Assembly (NCBI GenBank): GCA_025766275.1
Contig: JAFKAC010000003.1
Span: forward strand, 1,922,001-1,986,000
Origin: Lactarius indigo
Taxonomy: Eukaryota > Basidiomycota > Agaricomycetes > Russulales > Russulaceae
Length of the DNA stretch: 64,000 bases
Direction: 5' to 3'
The notes beneath the pieces are model-generated. The model searched no databases and had not been told where the DNA came from. It saw only the letters and a list, made by a program, of their open reading frames with translations. How positions within the stretch are numbered: the stretch's first letter is position 1; every line of letters starts with the position of its first letter. A program made the translations under genes and the position numbers. Shown here in pieces: positions 24,719 to 35,414 of the stretch.

Positions 24719-26904
24719 ATGGCTTCACCAACATCGCAGACGACCATCACACCTCATAACCAGACACCGCTGGTCACACGTACTTATGTTTCACAGTCAG
24801 AGTTGGACGATATTGTCAAACGCTCGTCTGAAGCTCAGAAATCATGGGCTCGCGTTCCGCTGAAGGATCGCCTCGTAATTGCCACAAAGTTTGTAGTACG
24901 TACGCACTCTCAGTCCCATGTCGCAGTCAGTTGACTTTACGGTGGAACGATTAGGATGAATTCCAGAAAATGAAAGACGAAATTCCACTCGAACTCACCT
25001 TACAGATGGGGCGGTATGTTGTTGCCTTATCTTATCCCCTCATCTCCCACCGACTGGCGCCAATATGCAGGCCAGTGTCACAGATCGCAGGTGAAATTCG
25101 CGGTACCCTAGATCGAGCAAAGTATATGCTCTCCATAGCAGAGTCCTCCCTTGCGGATGTCGGGCTTCAGGACACCGACAAGCCAGGCTTCCGCCGCTTC
25201 ATCCGTCGTACGCCCTTAGGCGTCGTGCTCGTCATTGCTCCGTGGAAGTAGGTGACCCTTGTTTGTGCCCCATCGTTGCCAACATAACATGACGTTTTCT
25301 CTGCTGTCAGCTACCCTTATCTTACTTCGATCAACTCGGTATTGCCAGCGATCATTGCGGGCAACACAGTGTTGTTGAAGCCATCGCCACAAACTCCACT
25401 CACTGCAGAGCGTTTGGCTTTGGCTCTGCATCGCGCAGGAGTTCCAGAAAACGTCATTCAAGTCTTGCACTTATCACCTCCTCTCACTACTTTCGTCGTC
25501 CAACATCCCCTCGTGAACTTCGTATCATTTACGGGAAGTGTTGCCGGGGGTCACTCGGTAGAAAAGGCGGCGGTAGAGGCTCCGGGTTTCAAAGGCGTTG
25601 CACTTGAGGTGACTTTCTTTACCCTCTTTCATGGATCGTCGACAGAAAGGTGTCGTTTGAAGTTAGGTGGAAAGGACCCTGCCTATGTCAGAGCGGACGC
25701 AGATTTGGCTTACACGGTAGCTGAACTGGTAGACGGTGAGGGAAAATCAAGTCCTGACCCTTGAGTACTTCTCACCTTCTTTCAAGGTGCATTCTTCAAT
25801 TCTGGCCAGAGTTGCTGTGCAGTCGAGGTGAGGTTGTTCCAAATGTCAGCTCTCACGACATTTTGACTTGCTACCGCAGCGCATTTATGTCCACGAGTCG
25901 ATATACGACACGTTTGTTGATAAGTTCGTGGATATTGCCAAGGTCAGTCGCGGGGTTTTTTTTTTTCGCACCGTTCGTGACTTGTCTTTCAGGGCTATAG
26001 GCTGGGTGACCCCACCAAGTCAGAGACAAATTTGGGACCTGTGGTTAGTCTTGCAAGCGCGCAGCGTATCCGCAAGCAAGTCAAAGACGCCAGTCAGTAA
26101 CACACCGCAGCGGCGACAGCGATTTGCTAACTTTCACATTTAAGTCGAGGCCGGTGCCAGAGCCCTGGTCCCCGAAGAGCTATTTCTGAAACCGGAAACG
26201 TATTGCCCATTCAATTGTTTGCGGGTTGCATCTGATCGAAGATCGTTAGAGGCAGTTTGGAAGGGACTGCATACGTTGCACCACAAGTTCTCGTAGATGT
26301 GAACCACAGTGAGCTCATAGTTAATACTCGTCACAAAACACTCATACATTAGGAGTAGCGATGGACGTGATGACGGTTCGTGGCGGCTGCAAGTAGACGG
26401 GCTGAGGACTGACTGGGTTTGTTAGGAAGAAACATTCGGTCCCATTGTTGGCATTCAAAAGGTTAGGTACATTGGTCATCGCAACCTTGGGATATTAACG
26501 TCGTATGTTAGGTTTCCAGCGACGAGGAGGCCACTCGCCTCATGAATGACTCACCATATGGCCTGACCGCCTCGATATGGACTAACGCAGAAAAGGATCC
26601 TGAATCTCAAAATGCTTTCTTGAGGCTGGTGGACGAACTGCACACCGGAACTGTGTTCCTCAACCGGCGAGTAGTCCCTGGCGCTTCAAAACAATGACTG
26701 ATGAGTCGTGCGCAGGTGCGACTCTCTGGACCCGGCACTCGCCTGGGCTGGAGTGAAAGATAGTGGGCGTGGCGTGAGCTTAAGCAAGTTTGGTGCGCAC
26801 CAGACACGAATGGGTGCACTGTTTTTTTTTATGACGTCCGAATCACAGGCTACGATCAACTCACGCGGGCAAAGTCGGTGCATATGAAAATCAATATATC
26901 GTGA
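24719..26904 (+). CDS. Aldehyde dehydrogenase (NAD(P)+), ALDH superfamily
   Basis: Oxidises an aldehyde to the acid; the specific substrate is not clear. It starts at 24719 (MASPTSQTTITPHNQTPLVT). About nine short introns are present. Coding blocks in order: SSEAQKSWARVPLKDRLVIA, EIRGTLDRAKYMLSIAESSL, GVVLVIAPW.NYPYLTSINS, AIIAGNTVLLKPSPQTPLTA, FTGSVAGG, then the catalytic Glu in GVALELKLGGKDPAYV and the catalytic Cys in FFNSGQSCCAVERIYV. Later blocks are EETFGPIVGIQKVSSDEEAT and FLNR. The last two exons spell LDPALAWAGVKDSGRGVSLS and YDQLTRAKSVHMKINIS, with stop at 26902-26904. All catalytic residues are present. It follows UreD by only 25 bases on the same strand, so UreD's 3' end probably overlaps its promoter. 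Confidence 0.92.
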
Positions 26905-27951
26905 ATTGCCTGTGTATGCTAGTCGGGTTGTAATAAAGGGCAACTGAGACATGTTATGTACATGGGTGTGCGCTCTCGTTGGTGGTAAAAAAAAAAAAGT
27001 GTATCAAGGCAACTGGAAGGAGATCGATCAGCATTGAGATTTTGAGGCGTGAAAAGACTCGAAGAAAGTGGGAGGATAATCAGGACCCTCTAGCGTATAA
27101 TGAGGGCCGGCAATAGAGATCACCATAGGCGGGTTAAGCACTCAGTCTGGTGCACAGCAAAGAAATCATCACAGAAAAAAAGGGGGTCTGACTGAACACT
27201 CACATGTACTTTACATCTTGAGGTAACTTAGAAGTCGTAGTAGTTGAGTATAACCTATGAACGTTGAAACGAAACCAAATAGTCTACGTAATCAATGTAT
27301 TATATAATTCACTACTTCAAGGTCCACTTAGCAAGCGGGCGAGTTACGGCGAGTCAGAGCCCCAGGAAATACACAAGCTCACTTGGCTTCTCGTCTTTGT
27401 AACGTCAATATAAATAACTTCTCAAACAGTTCTAAAAAAATCAGCTCCATGTGGCATGTAAACATAGTGTCATATCACACGTTGGTGATTCCCGCAAGGT
27501 GGGTGTGGCGATAATATCGACGTCGTGAAAAAGAAGCACGACACCCGCTTTCTGGTAAAACAACCGGTAACCTTCGTCACCACATCGTGCTCGTGTGCAT
27601 CATCATTATTTGTGGTGTGATTGAAGAGAACTCAGCGCAACAGGGTGTAATGCTTGAGGAATAGGAGCTCCGACTTCGATAGTCCGAGCTAACAACTCGA
27701 ACTCGACGGAAGGGTGCATGCCGATGGGTAGAGAGGTTGTCAAGCGAATACCTCGTAATCTCCAAACTCTCATTATGAGCCTTCGAGCGAATCTAGCGGC
27801 GCTATGTAGGATTATATCCACAGCTAAAAACGAACGAGGTGTCGTCAAAGTGAGGGGTGTATGTAGGAACTACCAGTTAAAAAAGTACACTCGGGTCGTG
27901 CATGAATTGTCTCAAGCACAGACCCACAGCACCGTCTAAACCGAAGTTTGC
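26905..27951. other. Convergent intergenic region, about 1 kb
   Basis: AT-rich sequence between the ends of the aldehyde dehydrogenase (+) and the m-AAA protease (-). It includes several A tracts and no convincing coding frame. It is long for a convergent gap in this window, so an unrecognised non-coding RNA could sit here, but I see no specific evidence. Confidence 0.5.
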
Positions 27952-30441
27952 CTAAGGCGCTCTGCTCTCTAACGGTGACGATGCGACTCCAGGTGTCGGC
28001 ACAGGTGTTGGCTCGGTATCAATGGGAGTTTCGAGAGGTGGTGGGGCACTGCGCTCTGAGCCGCGATTATCGTCCAACCATTTATCCATATCATCTGTAC
28101 GACCCACGAACGGACGCTTTCCAAGGAGATTAATCATATCCTCACTGTTCGGCCGTCATGAACAAAAGCGAAAGAAATAAACGTGGAGAGTGTCGTACCG
28201 GGTGATAACTTCCTTCACGAGTAATAACTTGGCGACTTTCTCTACATCTTCACGGTGGTCAGTCAATAATTGTGTCGTTCTAGTGTGCGCGGTTCTTGAT
28301 TCCAAACATCAATGACTGCTCCAATTCCACAAGAGAATAGACGTCAACATACGTAATCATCTTCCGTACTTCGAAGTCGAGCATTTCGGCGGTCTTCTCG
28401 CTAAAAGGCTTTGTCCAACTCTCGCGTGCGCCTTCGCGACCACCGTAGCTGACGGGTCCGATGATGGTGTTCATACCGTAATTGGCGCAGGCCTCGAACG
28501 CCATTCGAGTAATTTTCTGAAGGTCGTCTTGGGCGCCAGTCGTGATGTTCTCCGTACCAAAAAAGATCTCTTCGGAGACGCGACCTCCAAGTGTCATGCA
28601 GATACGATCTAACATTTGAGGGGTGGATAGAAGATAGCGGTCAGGCGGCAAATACTATTGGGCACGTGAGTCTTTCGCAAAGGCCATAAGTCAAAGATCC
28701 ATACCTGAGCGTAGCCAAGTGCGCCGACACCTCTCGGAATGATGCTGACTTTAAGTAGCGGATCTGCATGCTCCAAGAACCAGCCACATACGGCATGGCC
28801 GGCTTCATGATAAGCAACGGTCTTCTTCTCTTCTGGGCTGAGAACCCGCGACTTCCGCTCCAAGCCAGCGATCACTCGTTCGATTGCGCTTTCAAAGTCC
28901 CTCTCCTCTACAAACTCCGAACTGTGTCGCGCAGCATGCAACGCTGCCTCGTTACACACGTTTGCAATATCCGCGCCGGAGAAGCCTGGAGTTAGTACAG
29001 CAAGTTTTTGTGAAAGGGATTCGAGATCGGGTAGCTGCCCGGAGAGTCGTAATGGGCCGAGGTGGACTTTGAATATGCCTTTACGGCCGGACACGTCTGG
29101 GCGGTCAATAGCGATATGGCGATCGAAACGACCAGGGCGCATAAGCGCGGAGTCAAGTACGTCGGGCCTGTTGGTTCCGGCAAGGACAACAATGTGCTCG
29201 CTGGTGCCGAATCCATCCATCTCGACGAGGAGTTGGTTCAGCGTTGACTCGCGTTCGTCGTTCCCGCCCATACCGCCACTCTTCCCACGTGACTTGCCGA
29301 TGGCATCAATCTCATCAATGAAGATGATGCACGGTGCGTGCTTCTTCGCGGACGCAAAAAGGTCGCGCACGCGCGAAGAGCCTACGCCGACGAACATCTC
29401 GACGAACTCGGAGCCGGACACCGAGAGGAAGGGAACGCTAGCTTCGCCAGCGGTCGCCTTGGCGAGCAGTGTCTTGCCTGTGCCGGGAGGGCCAGAGAGG
29501 ATGGCGCCACGGGGGATCTTTGCTCCCAGTTTCTCGTATCTGAGTGGCTCCTTCAGGAATTTGACGAACTCCATGATCTCCTCCTTGGCCTCATCCATTC
29601 CGGCGACATCCTTGAACTTGACGCGGACGTCCGTATCTTTGTTGAACATTCGTGCCCTGCTTTTTCCGATGCTGAAAATACCGCCGGGGCCCCCGCCTGC
29701 TCCGCCGCCTGCACGACGTGACATGTATAACAAAAGTCCCGCAAAGAGGATGGTAGGTGCGAAATTAAGTGCCGTGCCGAGAGCGGAGATCTCGTCATGG
29801 TAGGCGACAGGTATTCGCTCGTGAGACGGAATCCCGAGTTCCTTCTGTGCTTCGTCCAGCTTGCGTTCGAAAGCTTCTACGGATCCTATAGAAAAGTAGT
29901 ATTCCCCACCAGACAATGCCGCGGCAGGATACATCTGTCCAGTGGCGTTTGAATGCAATTTGACGCGAACCTTTTGCCGATTAACGACAACAAGCTTGTC
30001 AACGAGACCTTTGTCGAGGAAGGCGGTCCTAAACTCCTGCCAGGTAATCTCACGAGATGACCCTGAGCTACTGCCTGATAATGTATAATAAAGGGCTGCG
30101 ACGGAAGCAAGGAGGCCTAGCTGATTGAGATTGAATCCACCATTGGGGCCACCCTGAGGTGGGGGCTTGCGGTCACCACCGTCGGGATTGTCCTTCTTTG
30201 AAGATTGTTGTTGCTGTTGTTGCCTTTTCTGTTGATGGTAACGCTTGAAGAAGCCTTCAAGGCTGCTGAGGTCTGACTTTGGTTGAGCCGAGTCTTTCCG
30301 TGAAGCGTCTTCCGATGATTTGTTGTCTGAAGGAGTGGAGAAATCACGAGGAAGGAGGCGAGCGGAAGTTATTGAATGGTTAACGTGGGCGATACGACGG
30401 CGAACGAGGCGTGTTGCGTTGGCATTAGCACGAGAGAGCAT
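27952..30441 (-). CDS. Mitochondrial m-AAA protease subunit (FtsH/Afg3/Yta12 type)
   Basis: ATP-dependent zinc protease of the inner mitochondrial membrane, facing the matrix; it degrades misfolded membrane proteins and matures some mitochondrial proteins. The start is the ATG at 30441 ([20 protein letters not shown]), an Arg-rich presequence. A Gln run and Gly/Pro linker precede the first membrane helix (about residues 106-121). The intermembrane domain is followed by the second helix (about 221-240). The AAA module shows Walker A GPPGTGKT (about 317-323), Walker [10 protein letters not shown] and the SRH arginine motif MRPGRFDR. The protease site HEAGH is at about 545-549. After an intron come [20 protein letters not shown] and the [14 protein letters not shown] block. 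Two further introns near 28150-28370 lead to [20 protein letters not shown] and [12 protein letters not shown], then a Pro-rich tail ending at 27952. It is complete. Whether it is the Yta10 or the Yta12 paralogue I cannot tell. Confidence 0.95.
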
Positions 30442-30703
30442 CACTCCTTCGTCGTCGTCGTCGTCGTTCGTGGGTCAGCGCGTGACAAGTATACGCGGCT
30501 CGCGGCCCACTGGAGCACTCTTCCGGCCCGAAGCGCGACTTTTAATCGGAGACTCGGTATTTGCCCTTACAGGAATTTACGGTATGATTAGAACGAGTAA
30601 TAAAAAACACGTCTGTGCAGGCCGATCTCTGGCCATGACTGCATGACCGGATGACCAGATGCACCCCCCTATATTACGAGGGTGACCCTTGGAGTAGCCG
30701 GGT
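30442..30703. other. Intergenic with CGT triplet run
   Basis: About 260 bases between two minus-strand genes. Just upstream of the m-AAA start, at about 30450-30468, there is a run of CGT triplets on the plus strand (a short microsatellite) that lies in the 5' leader. Otherwise unremarkable. Confidence 0.45.
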
Positions 30704-32622
30704 TTATTCTTCAACTTCGAACGCACTACAAAACGTTTCTCGATCAAGGAGTAATAATCCCTTCCCATCCGGTGCCCAACGAACATCTCGTGCTTCAAAT
30801 TTCTCTGAAAAAAAATATTTTTCAACAAGTTCCGAAGAATATGAATAATACACGTACTTGCCGGTATGGCTACACATTCCGCCATCTCCTCTTCTGCTTC
30901 GCTTTCACCGGCCCATTCCTCATTCCACAGATACATCGCCTGACCTCCACAACTCAGAACAAGCCTCCCTTTCTGCACCGGATTCCAGTTCGCGTGTACC
31001 ACTGCCGACGAATGAAGCAACACACTCCGTAAATGTGGCGAGAATGCCTCTCCTGGCCCAGGAAACGCAAACAGATGCACAGCCGTTGGCACATTCTCTG
31101 GAATGATTTGGTAAAACTTTTCCGGAACCGAGGCGCAGAAACATAAATCCTACCAAACCGAGCAAGCAGGAGCGTTCCTGTTTTGTTGAATTCGAGCTGC
31201 ACCGTACCACATTTCGGGTCTGGTTTAGAGTTGTCCACTTTGCTCGTATTCAATGGATGGGGACCCCGTAACTTCTCGTCTGGTATTGGTACAGAAAATG
31301 TCCACGTGAGGAGGTTCAAGGTATTTGCATACGAACTTACAGGGTAAGAAGCCACGGCCCTCAGTTGCTTCTAGCCAATCGGAAGGCTCTCGCCAAATTG
31401 TCTAGTACGCAACATTACCGGGCAGAGAGGGACGCAGAACAACGTTCTTACCACGTTGTCGGGTATCCTTGCGCCTAGCTCGAGTGTAGCTATCCTAGAC
31501 CATGTCAACTGTTCTAGTATGTGAATCTAGGGTTGGATAAGCGAAGGCCCCCCATAATTGAAATCCGTAGAGACCTTGTTATCCCAACCGTTGACGACCA
31601 AGAACATTCCCGACGGATGCCAAACCACGTTTCGGATGCCAAATACTGGATCTGGGTCGGGTTTAAAACTGCCCAGTACATCGCCTACCAAGGACAAGAC
31701 GAACAGTCTATACTGTTACGAGATTATCGATGGCGGTGGTCCGCTCCACGGTTGTGACAGACCTCAAGAGGACCCTCCCAGACAGCAATATGGTTTCCAC
31801 TTGGAGATATGGCGAGTGAACTCATCGAGGAAGTTGGCAGCGGGAAGTGCTTAACATAGTCGTCATCATTTACCATCTTCGTGGAAATAGACCCGATGAG
31901 AAACCTACTCTGGCAAGTCTAAACGAATCGGCAGCATCGTACACGCCGATCGTATCCTTTGACTTGTGACGCTCGGCAAGGACAAAATATCTCCCGTCTT
32001 GTCGGAACGCGTGGCCTTTATTGATGATGAAGGTGACAAAGAGACGATCGAAATATGGTTGCACTCATACCTCGGTCAGGGTGTAAGGGATATTGTATGT
32101 ACGTTGCCGTACCAGCGACGAGTGACCATATGGTGACTCTGAGCTGCGATCGGCGTGGGTAGCGACCGGAGTGGAATAATGTGTATGACTCACGGCCCAC
32201 TCAGAAAAGCAGAGGATGTGCCGGCTATCCGGTGCCCATTCGGCTTTGAGAAGGCCTTCGGCACCGGAGTCTATTTTGGCCGACCACTCCTCATCACGCA
32301 TACGGAAGACAGATACGGTGCCAGATTTAGCACACGCAGCGAAGACGTATTCTGAATCAGAAGACCAGCCAACGTGGGAAATAACAGGTGTTAGGGTGGT
32401 GTTGTCTGTGTGACGGCCAGCTTTAGGGGGACGCAAAGAGACGGCAGCAATTGCGGCGACAGAGGGTGATGGCGAAGAAGTCACCTGCCATGAACGGGAT
32501 ACATGAAACGAGTCTGCACGCCTCACGATAAGACGATCCGCGACCGCAGTGAGAATGAAATGGGCTCCAGGGCTGAAGGCAACTAGACCCGAGGATTGTC
32601 TATAGATCTCCGTGAAATCCAT
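30704..32622 (-). CDS. WD-repeat protein, WRAP73/WDR8 family
   Basis: Seven-bladed WD40 protein of the WRAP73 (WDR8) family; relatives bind spindle-pole or centrosomal proteins (Wdr8-Pkl1-Msd1 in fission yeast) and help anchor microtubule minus ends. The start at 32622 gives MDFTEIYRQSSGLVAFSPG, the family's N-terminus. Further blocks: VGWSSDSEYVFAACAKSGTV, LLKAEWAPDSRHILCFSEWA, then KGHAFRQDGRYFVLAERHKS and DTIGVYDAADSF, then LAISPSGNHIAVWEGPLE, then WHPSGMFLVVNGWDNKV near 31600. The C-terminal part has LNLLTWTFSVPIPDEKLRGP, AVVHANWNPVQKGRLVLSCG and, after a GTACGTG..TTTCAG intron, ARDVRWAPDGKGLLLLDRET, ending EVEE with stop at 30704-30706. At least six introns are present; joins around 31180-31560 are approximate. 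Confidence 0.87.
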
Positions 32623-32880
32623 GTTCGTTGGCAAGGAAGAGGAATGGCGGGTTGATAGGCCTTGTCACGAGGTGTGACCCACAACAAAGAAGGCGAGTAT
32701 CAATCGGTTGGCGCCTTGTTTAGCGCGCGTGTGTCACTGGTAATTATCTGTTGACCGTTCATGCTTGAGACATGGGATTCACGTCAGACTGAATGACCTG
32801 CTGCAGTCCCGAACACCATTTACTGTATATATACCCTTGTCCTCGCCTCCTACAATGCTCATTCCGACTACCCCACTGTC
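32623..32880. promoter_or_regulatory. Divergent promoter, WRAP73 / MFS transporter
   Basis: These 258 bases separate opposed start codons. A TATA-like stretch, TATATATA, lies at about 32826, roughly 55 bases before the MFS start, on the correct side for that gene. Confidence 0.5.
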
Positions 32881-34956
32881 ATGTCTCCTAAACGGCCCTC
32901 CAGTCAGGCCTCTACCGTGATCGAGAATGCAGGTCCTTCAAAGGACAAAGAGGAGCTCACCTCGCCCCCTACGTCTGAGAGAACCGATCCGTGGCTGGTT
33001 TCTTTTGCCCCAGACGACCCAGAAAACCCGCTCGTGCGCTTCTCGGCCTGGCTCTGGCCTCTTCACAGTGCTCATCGTTTTGCCTTTAATCTATAGAGTT
33101 GGTCCCGGTGGAAGCGATGGTACATTACCTTCGCAGGGGGCATTCTGGTCTTGAATGCGTCCGTTGAACCCCTACCCTTTTCCAGCTTATTCTTACCTGC
33201 CCATTCTTAGAACCTTTGCCAGTGCCGCTCCATCCGGTCTCCTCCCGCAGATGATGGAGTACTTTGGCTTCGGAGAAGAGGTCGCAACTCTCACTGTGTC
33301 CTTATTCATCGCTGGTTACTGTCTTGGACCCCTGCTCTGGGGACCCTTATCCGAAGATGTTTGTTGTTTCTCTTTATTCTAATCTTGACCAATCGTTCAA
33401 ACCCCCTTCTAGATCGGCCGTCGACCAGTCTTTTTAGTATCGTTCTTCTTCTATACGGTATGGTCTGCTTTCGTTCGCCTTGAAATAAATCCTGACAAGT
33501 CATCGCGTCTTGCAGATGTTTCAGATTGGCTGTGCGCTCTCTCGGAACACAGCTTCCATCCTTGTCTTTCGATTTTTGTCCGGCACCTTTGCTGCTGCGC
33601 CTCTGACCAATAGCGGGTACTTGTCCTTTACTTAGTGAGCTCTACTCTTTCTAATGGTCTTTTCCCCAGAGGTGTGGTGGGCGACATCTGGGACCACAAG
33701 GGGCGTGGGAAGGCGATGGTCATTTTTGCGGTGTCACCCTTCGCAGGCCCCTCATTAGGGCCCGTCATTTCCGGATGGATAGAACTTGGTGGCGCCTCTT
33801 GGAGGTGGATTTTCTGGGTCCTCACGATGTTTGTCAGTCCTTTCCTTCGTCTAATTGATCATGGCTCACGAGATGCTCAGGCTGGTGCCTGTTCAGTAAT
33901 GATATTTTTTACTCTTCCCGAAACCTATGGACCTGTTCTCCTTGCGAGAAAAGCCCAGCGGATTAGGAAAGAGACTGGGGACGAACGATATTATGCGCCC
34001 ATAGAAGCGAGTAAATTACCGCTCGGTCCTCGGCTCTACAATATCCTTGCCATGCCATTCAAGATATTGTTCCTCGAGCCTATGCTCATGGCCATTACAC
34101 TTTACCAGAGCGTGAGTTTGTTTCCCACGCCCTCTCACCACTGCAACTGACCTGTGATAGTTTCTCTATGGTTGTCTATACCTCTTGTTCGAAGCGTATC
34201 CTATTGTCTTCTCACAAGGCCACAAGTTAAACGCTGGCGTATCTGGTCTGATGTTCCTTCCTGTCTCTTTGGGAAGCGTTGCTGGTGTCATAGTAGTGAG
34301 TCCACCCATTAGTTTCTTTTTCCATCATCGACCATCTGCATTAGTACCTGCTCTTCTTCAACCCTCGGTACGACCGGTACATTGAACAATATGCTCCCGC
34401 CAAAGTCCCACCGGAAGCACGTCTCGAAGTCTCCTTATTTGTAGCGCCGTTATTCGCAATTTCATTTTTCTGGTTTGGGTGGACATCATATCCCTCCATA
34501 TCCTTCTGGTCGCCTCTTATGGCAGGCGGCTTGATGGGCTTTTCCATCTTTCTGCTTTTCGTGCGTGTTCCTCGATCGGGCTGCCTATCAGATGCTGACG
34601 GTTACCGGTATAAGCTTTCCTTGATCAATTACACTGTAGACGCGTATCTATTTGCGGCTGCGTCTGCTTTGGCGGCTAGTACTGTGTCACGTAGTATATT
34701 CGGCACCGTCTTCCCAGTGAGCACGAACCCCATTACTTTGGAAGCTTGGTTGTTTGATTTTGACCCCTCCCAGCTCTTTGCACGACAGATGTTCGAGACC
34801 TTAAACCCTCGTTGGGCGTCGACTCTTCTAGGATTCATTGCCTTGGCATTGATCCCCATCCCCATTGTGCTTCGACGGTACGGGTCATATCTACGCGCCA
34901 GATCTAGGTTCGCGCCGAGTGCGCCCCCTGCCAAAGCAGGAGAATCCTCTGTATAA
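32881..34956 (+). CDS. MFS multidrug-type transporter (DHA1 family)
   Basis: Twelve-helix proton antiporter of the major facilitator superfamily, DHA1 type, probably in the plasma membrane and exporting drugs or metabolites. The N-terminal tail (MSPKRPSSQASTVIENAGPS) ends in the usual FAPDDPENPL.NWSRWKRWYI entry motif. Helices follow in exons separated by short introns: FGEEVATLTVSLFIAGYCLG, the loop GPLSED-IGRRPVFL (motif A), VFRFLSGTFAAAPLTNSG, GPVISGWIELGGASWRWIFW (motif C region), FFTLPETYGPVLLARKAQRI, SLFVAPLFAISFFWFGWTSY and LINYTVDAYLFAAASALAAS. The last helix, STLLGFIALALIPIPIVLRR, is followed by a short basic tail with stop at 34956. All expected blocks are present and every frame change I tested coincides with splice signals. 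Confidence 0.92.
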
Positions 34957-35414
34957 CCTCGCCAACCGGAAACACATTTTACTTTATGAAGCGGTGGTAT
35001 AACACCGCATACATTATCCCGCATCTTTCCTCCACGGATTCTATGATCGCATGATACTTATTACTATACACGGGCTGTTTCGCTCACTCGCAGTGGCCTC
35101 ATAGCTTTGTTCTGAATAAAATACCTGTTGCGCCTGTAATATAAAATCTACCACTGCCACTCCGCGTGTGAGTCAGAAGAAAAACCGATCTCACACGTTT
35201 ACTGGTTCTGATAAGAACCTGATTATGACTGATTTAGTCAAGCCGAGTTGATGCTCTCGGCTTGAGGAAAAATCGTTCTCCCTCCCTGTTTTTTCTCATG
35301 TGGCCATGTGCCGAGGCAGACGAATACCCACGGATAATGTCGGATACAATTTATACGTGCCGTATAATCGTGGAGGTGGACATATGCCGTAGATATTCTT
35401 CTCTGTCGTTTATC
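34957..35414. other. Intergenic: 3' of MFS gene and promoter of GGT gene
   Basis: About 460 bases between two plus-strand genes, AT-rich, with no coding frame I trust. The open frame that reaches back to 35262 is likely 5' leader, because the conserved protein starts at 35415. Confidence 0.45.

Noticed and set aside
26690..26904. Apparent truncation of the aldehyde dehydrogenase
   Set aside because: Two further exons supply the normal C-terminus (GVKDSGRG and YDQLTRAKSVHMKIN).
29069..29803. A plus-strand open frame of 244 codons opposite the m-AAA protease
   Set aside because: It is antisense to the highly conserved AAA domain, has no domain of its own, and arises from the codon composition of the real gene.
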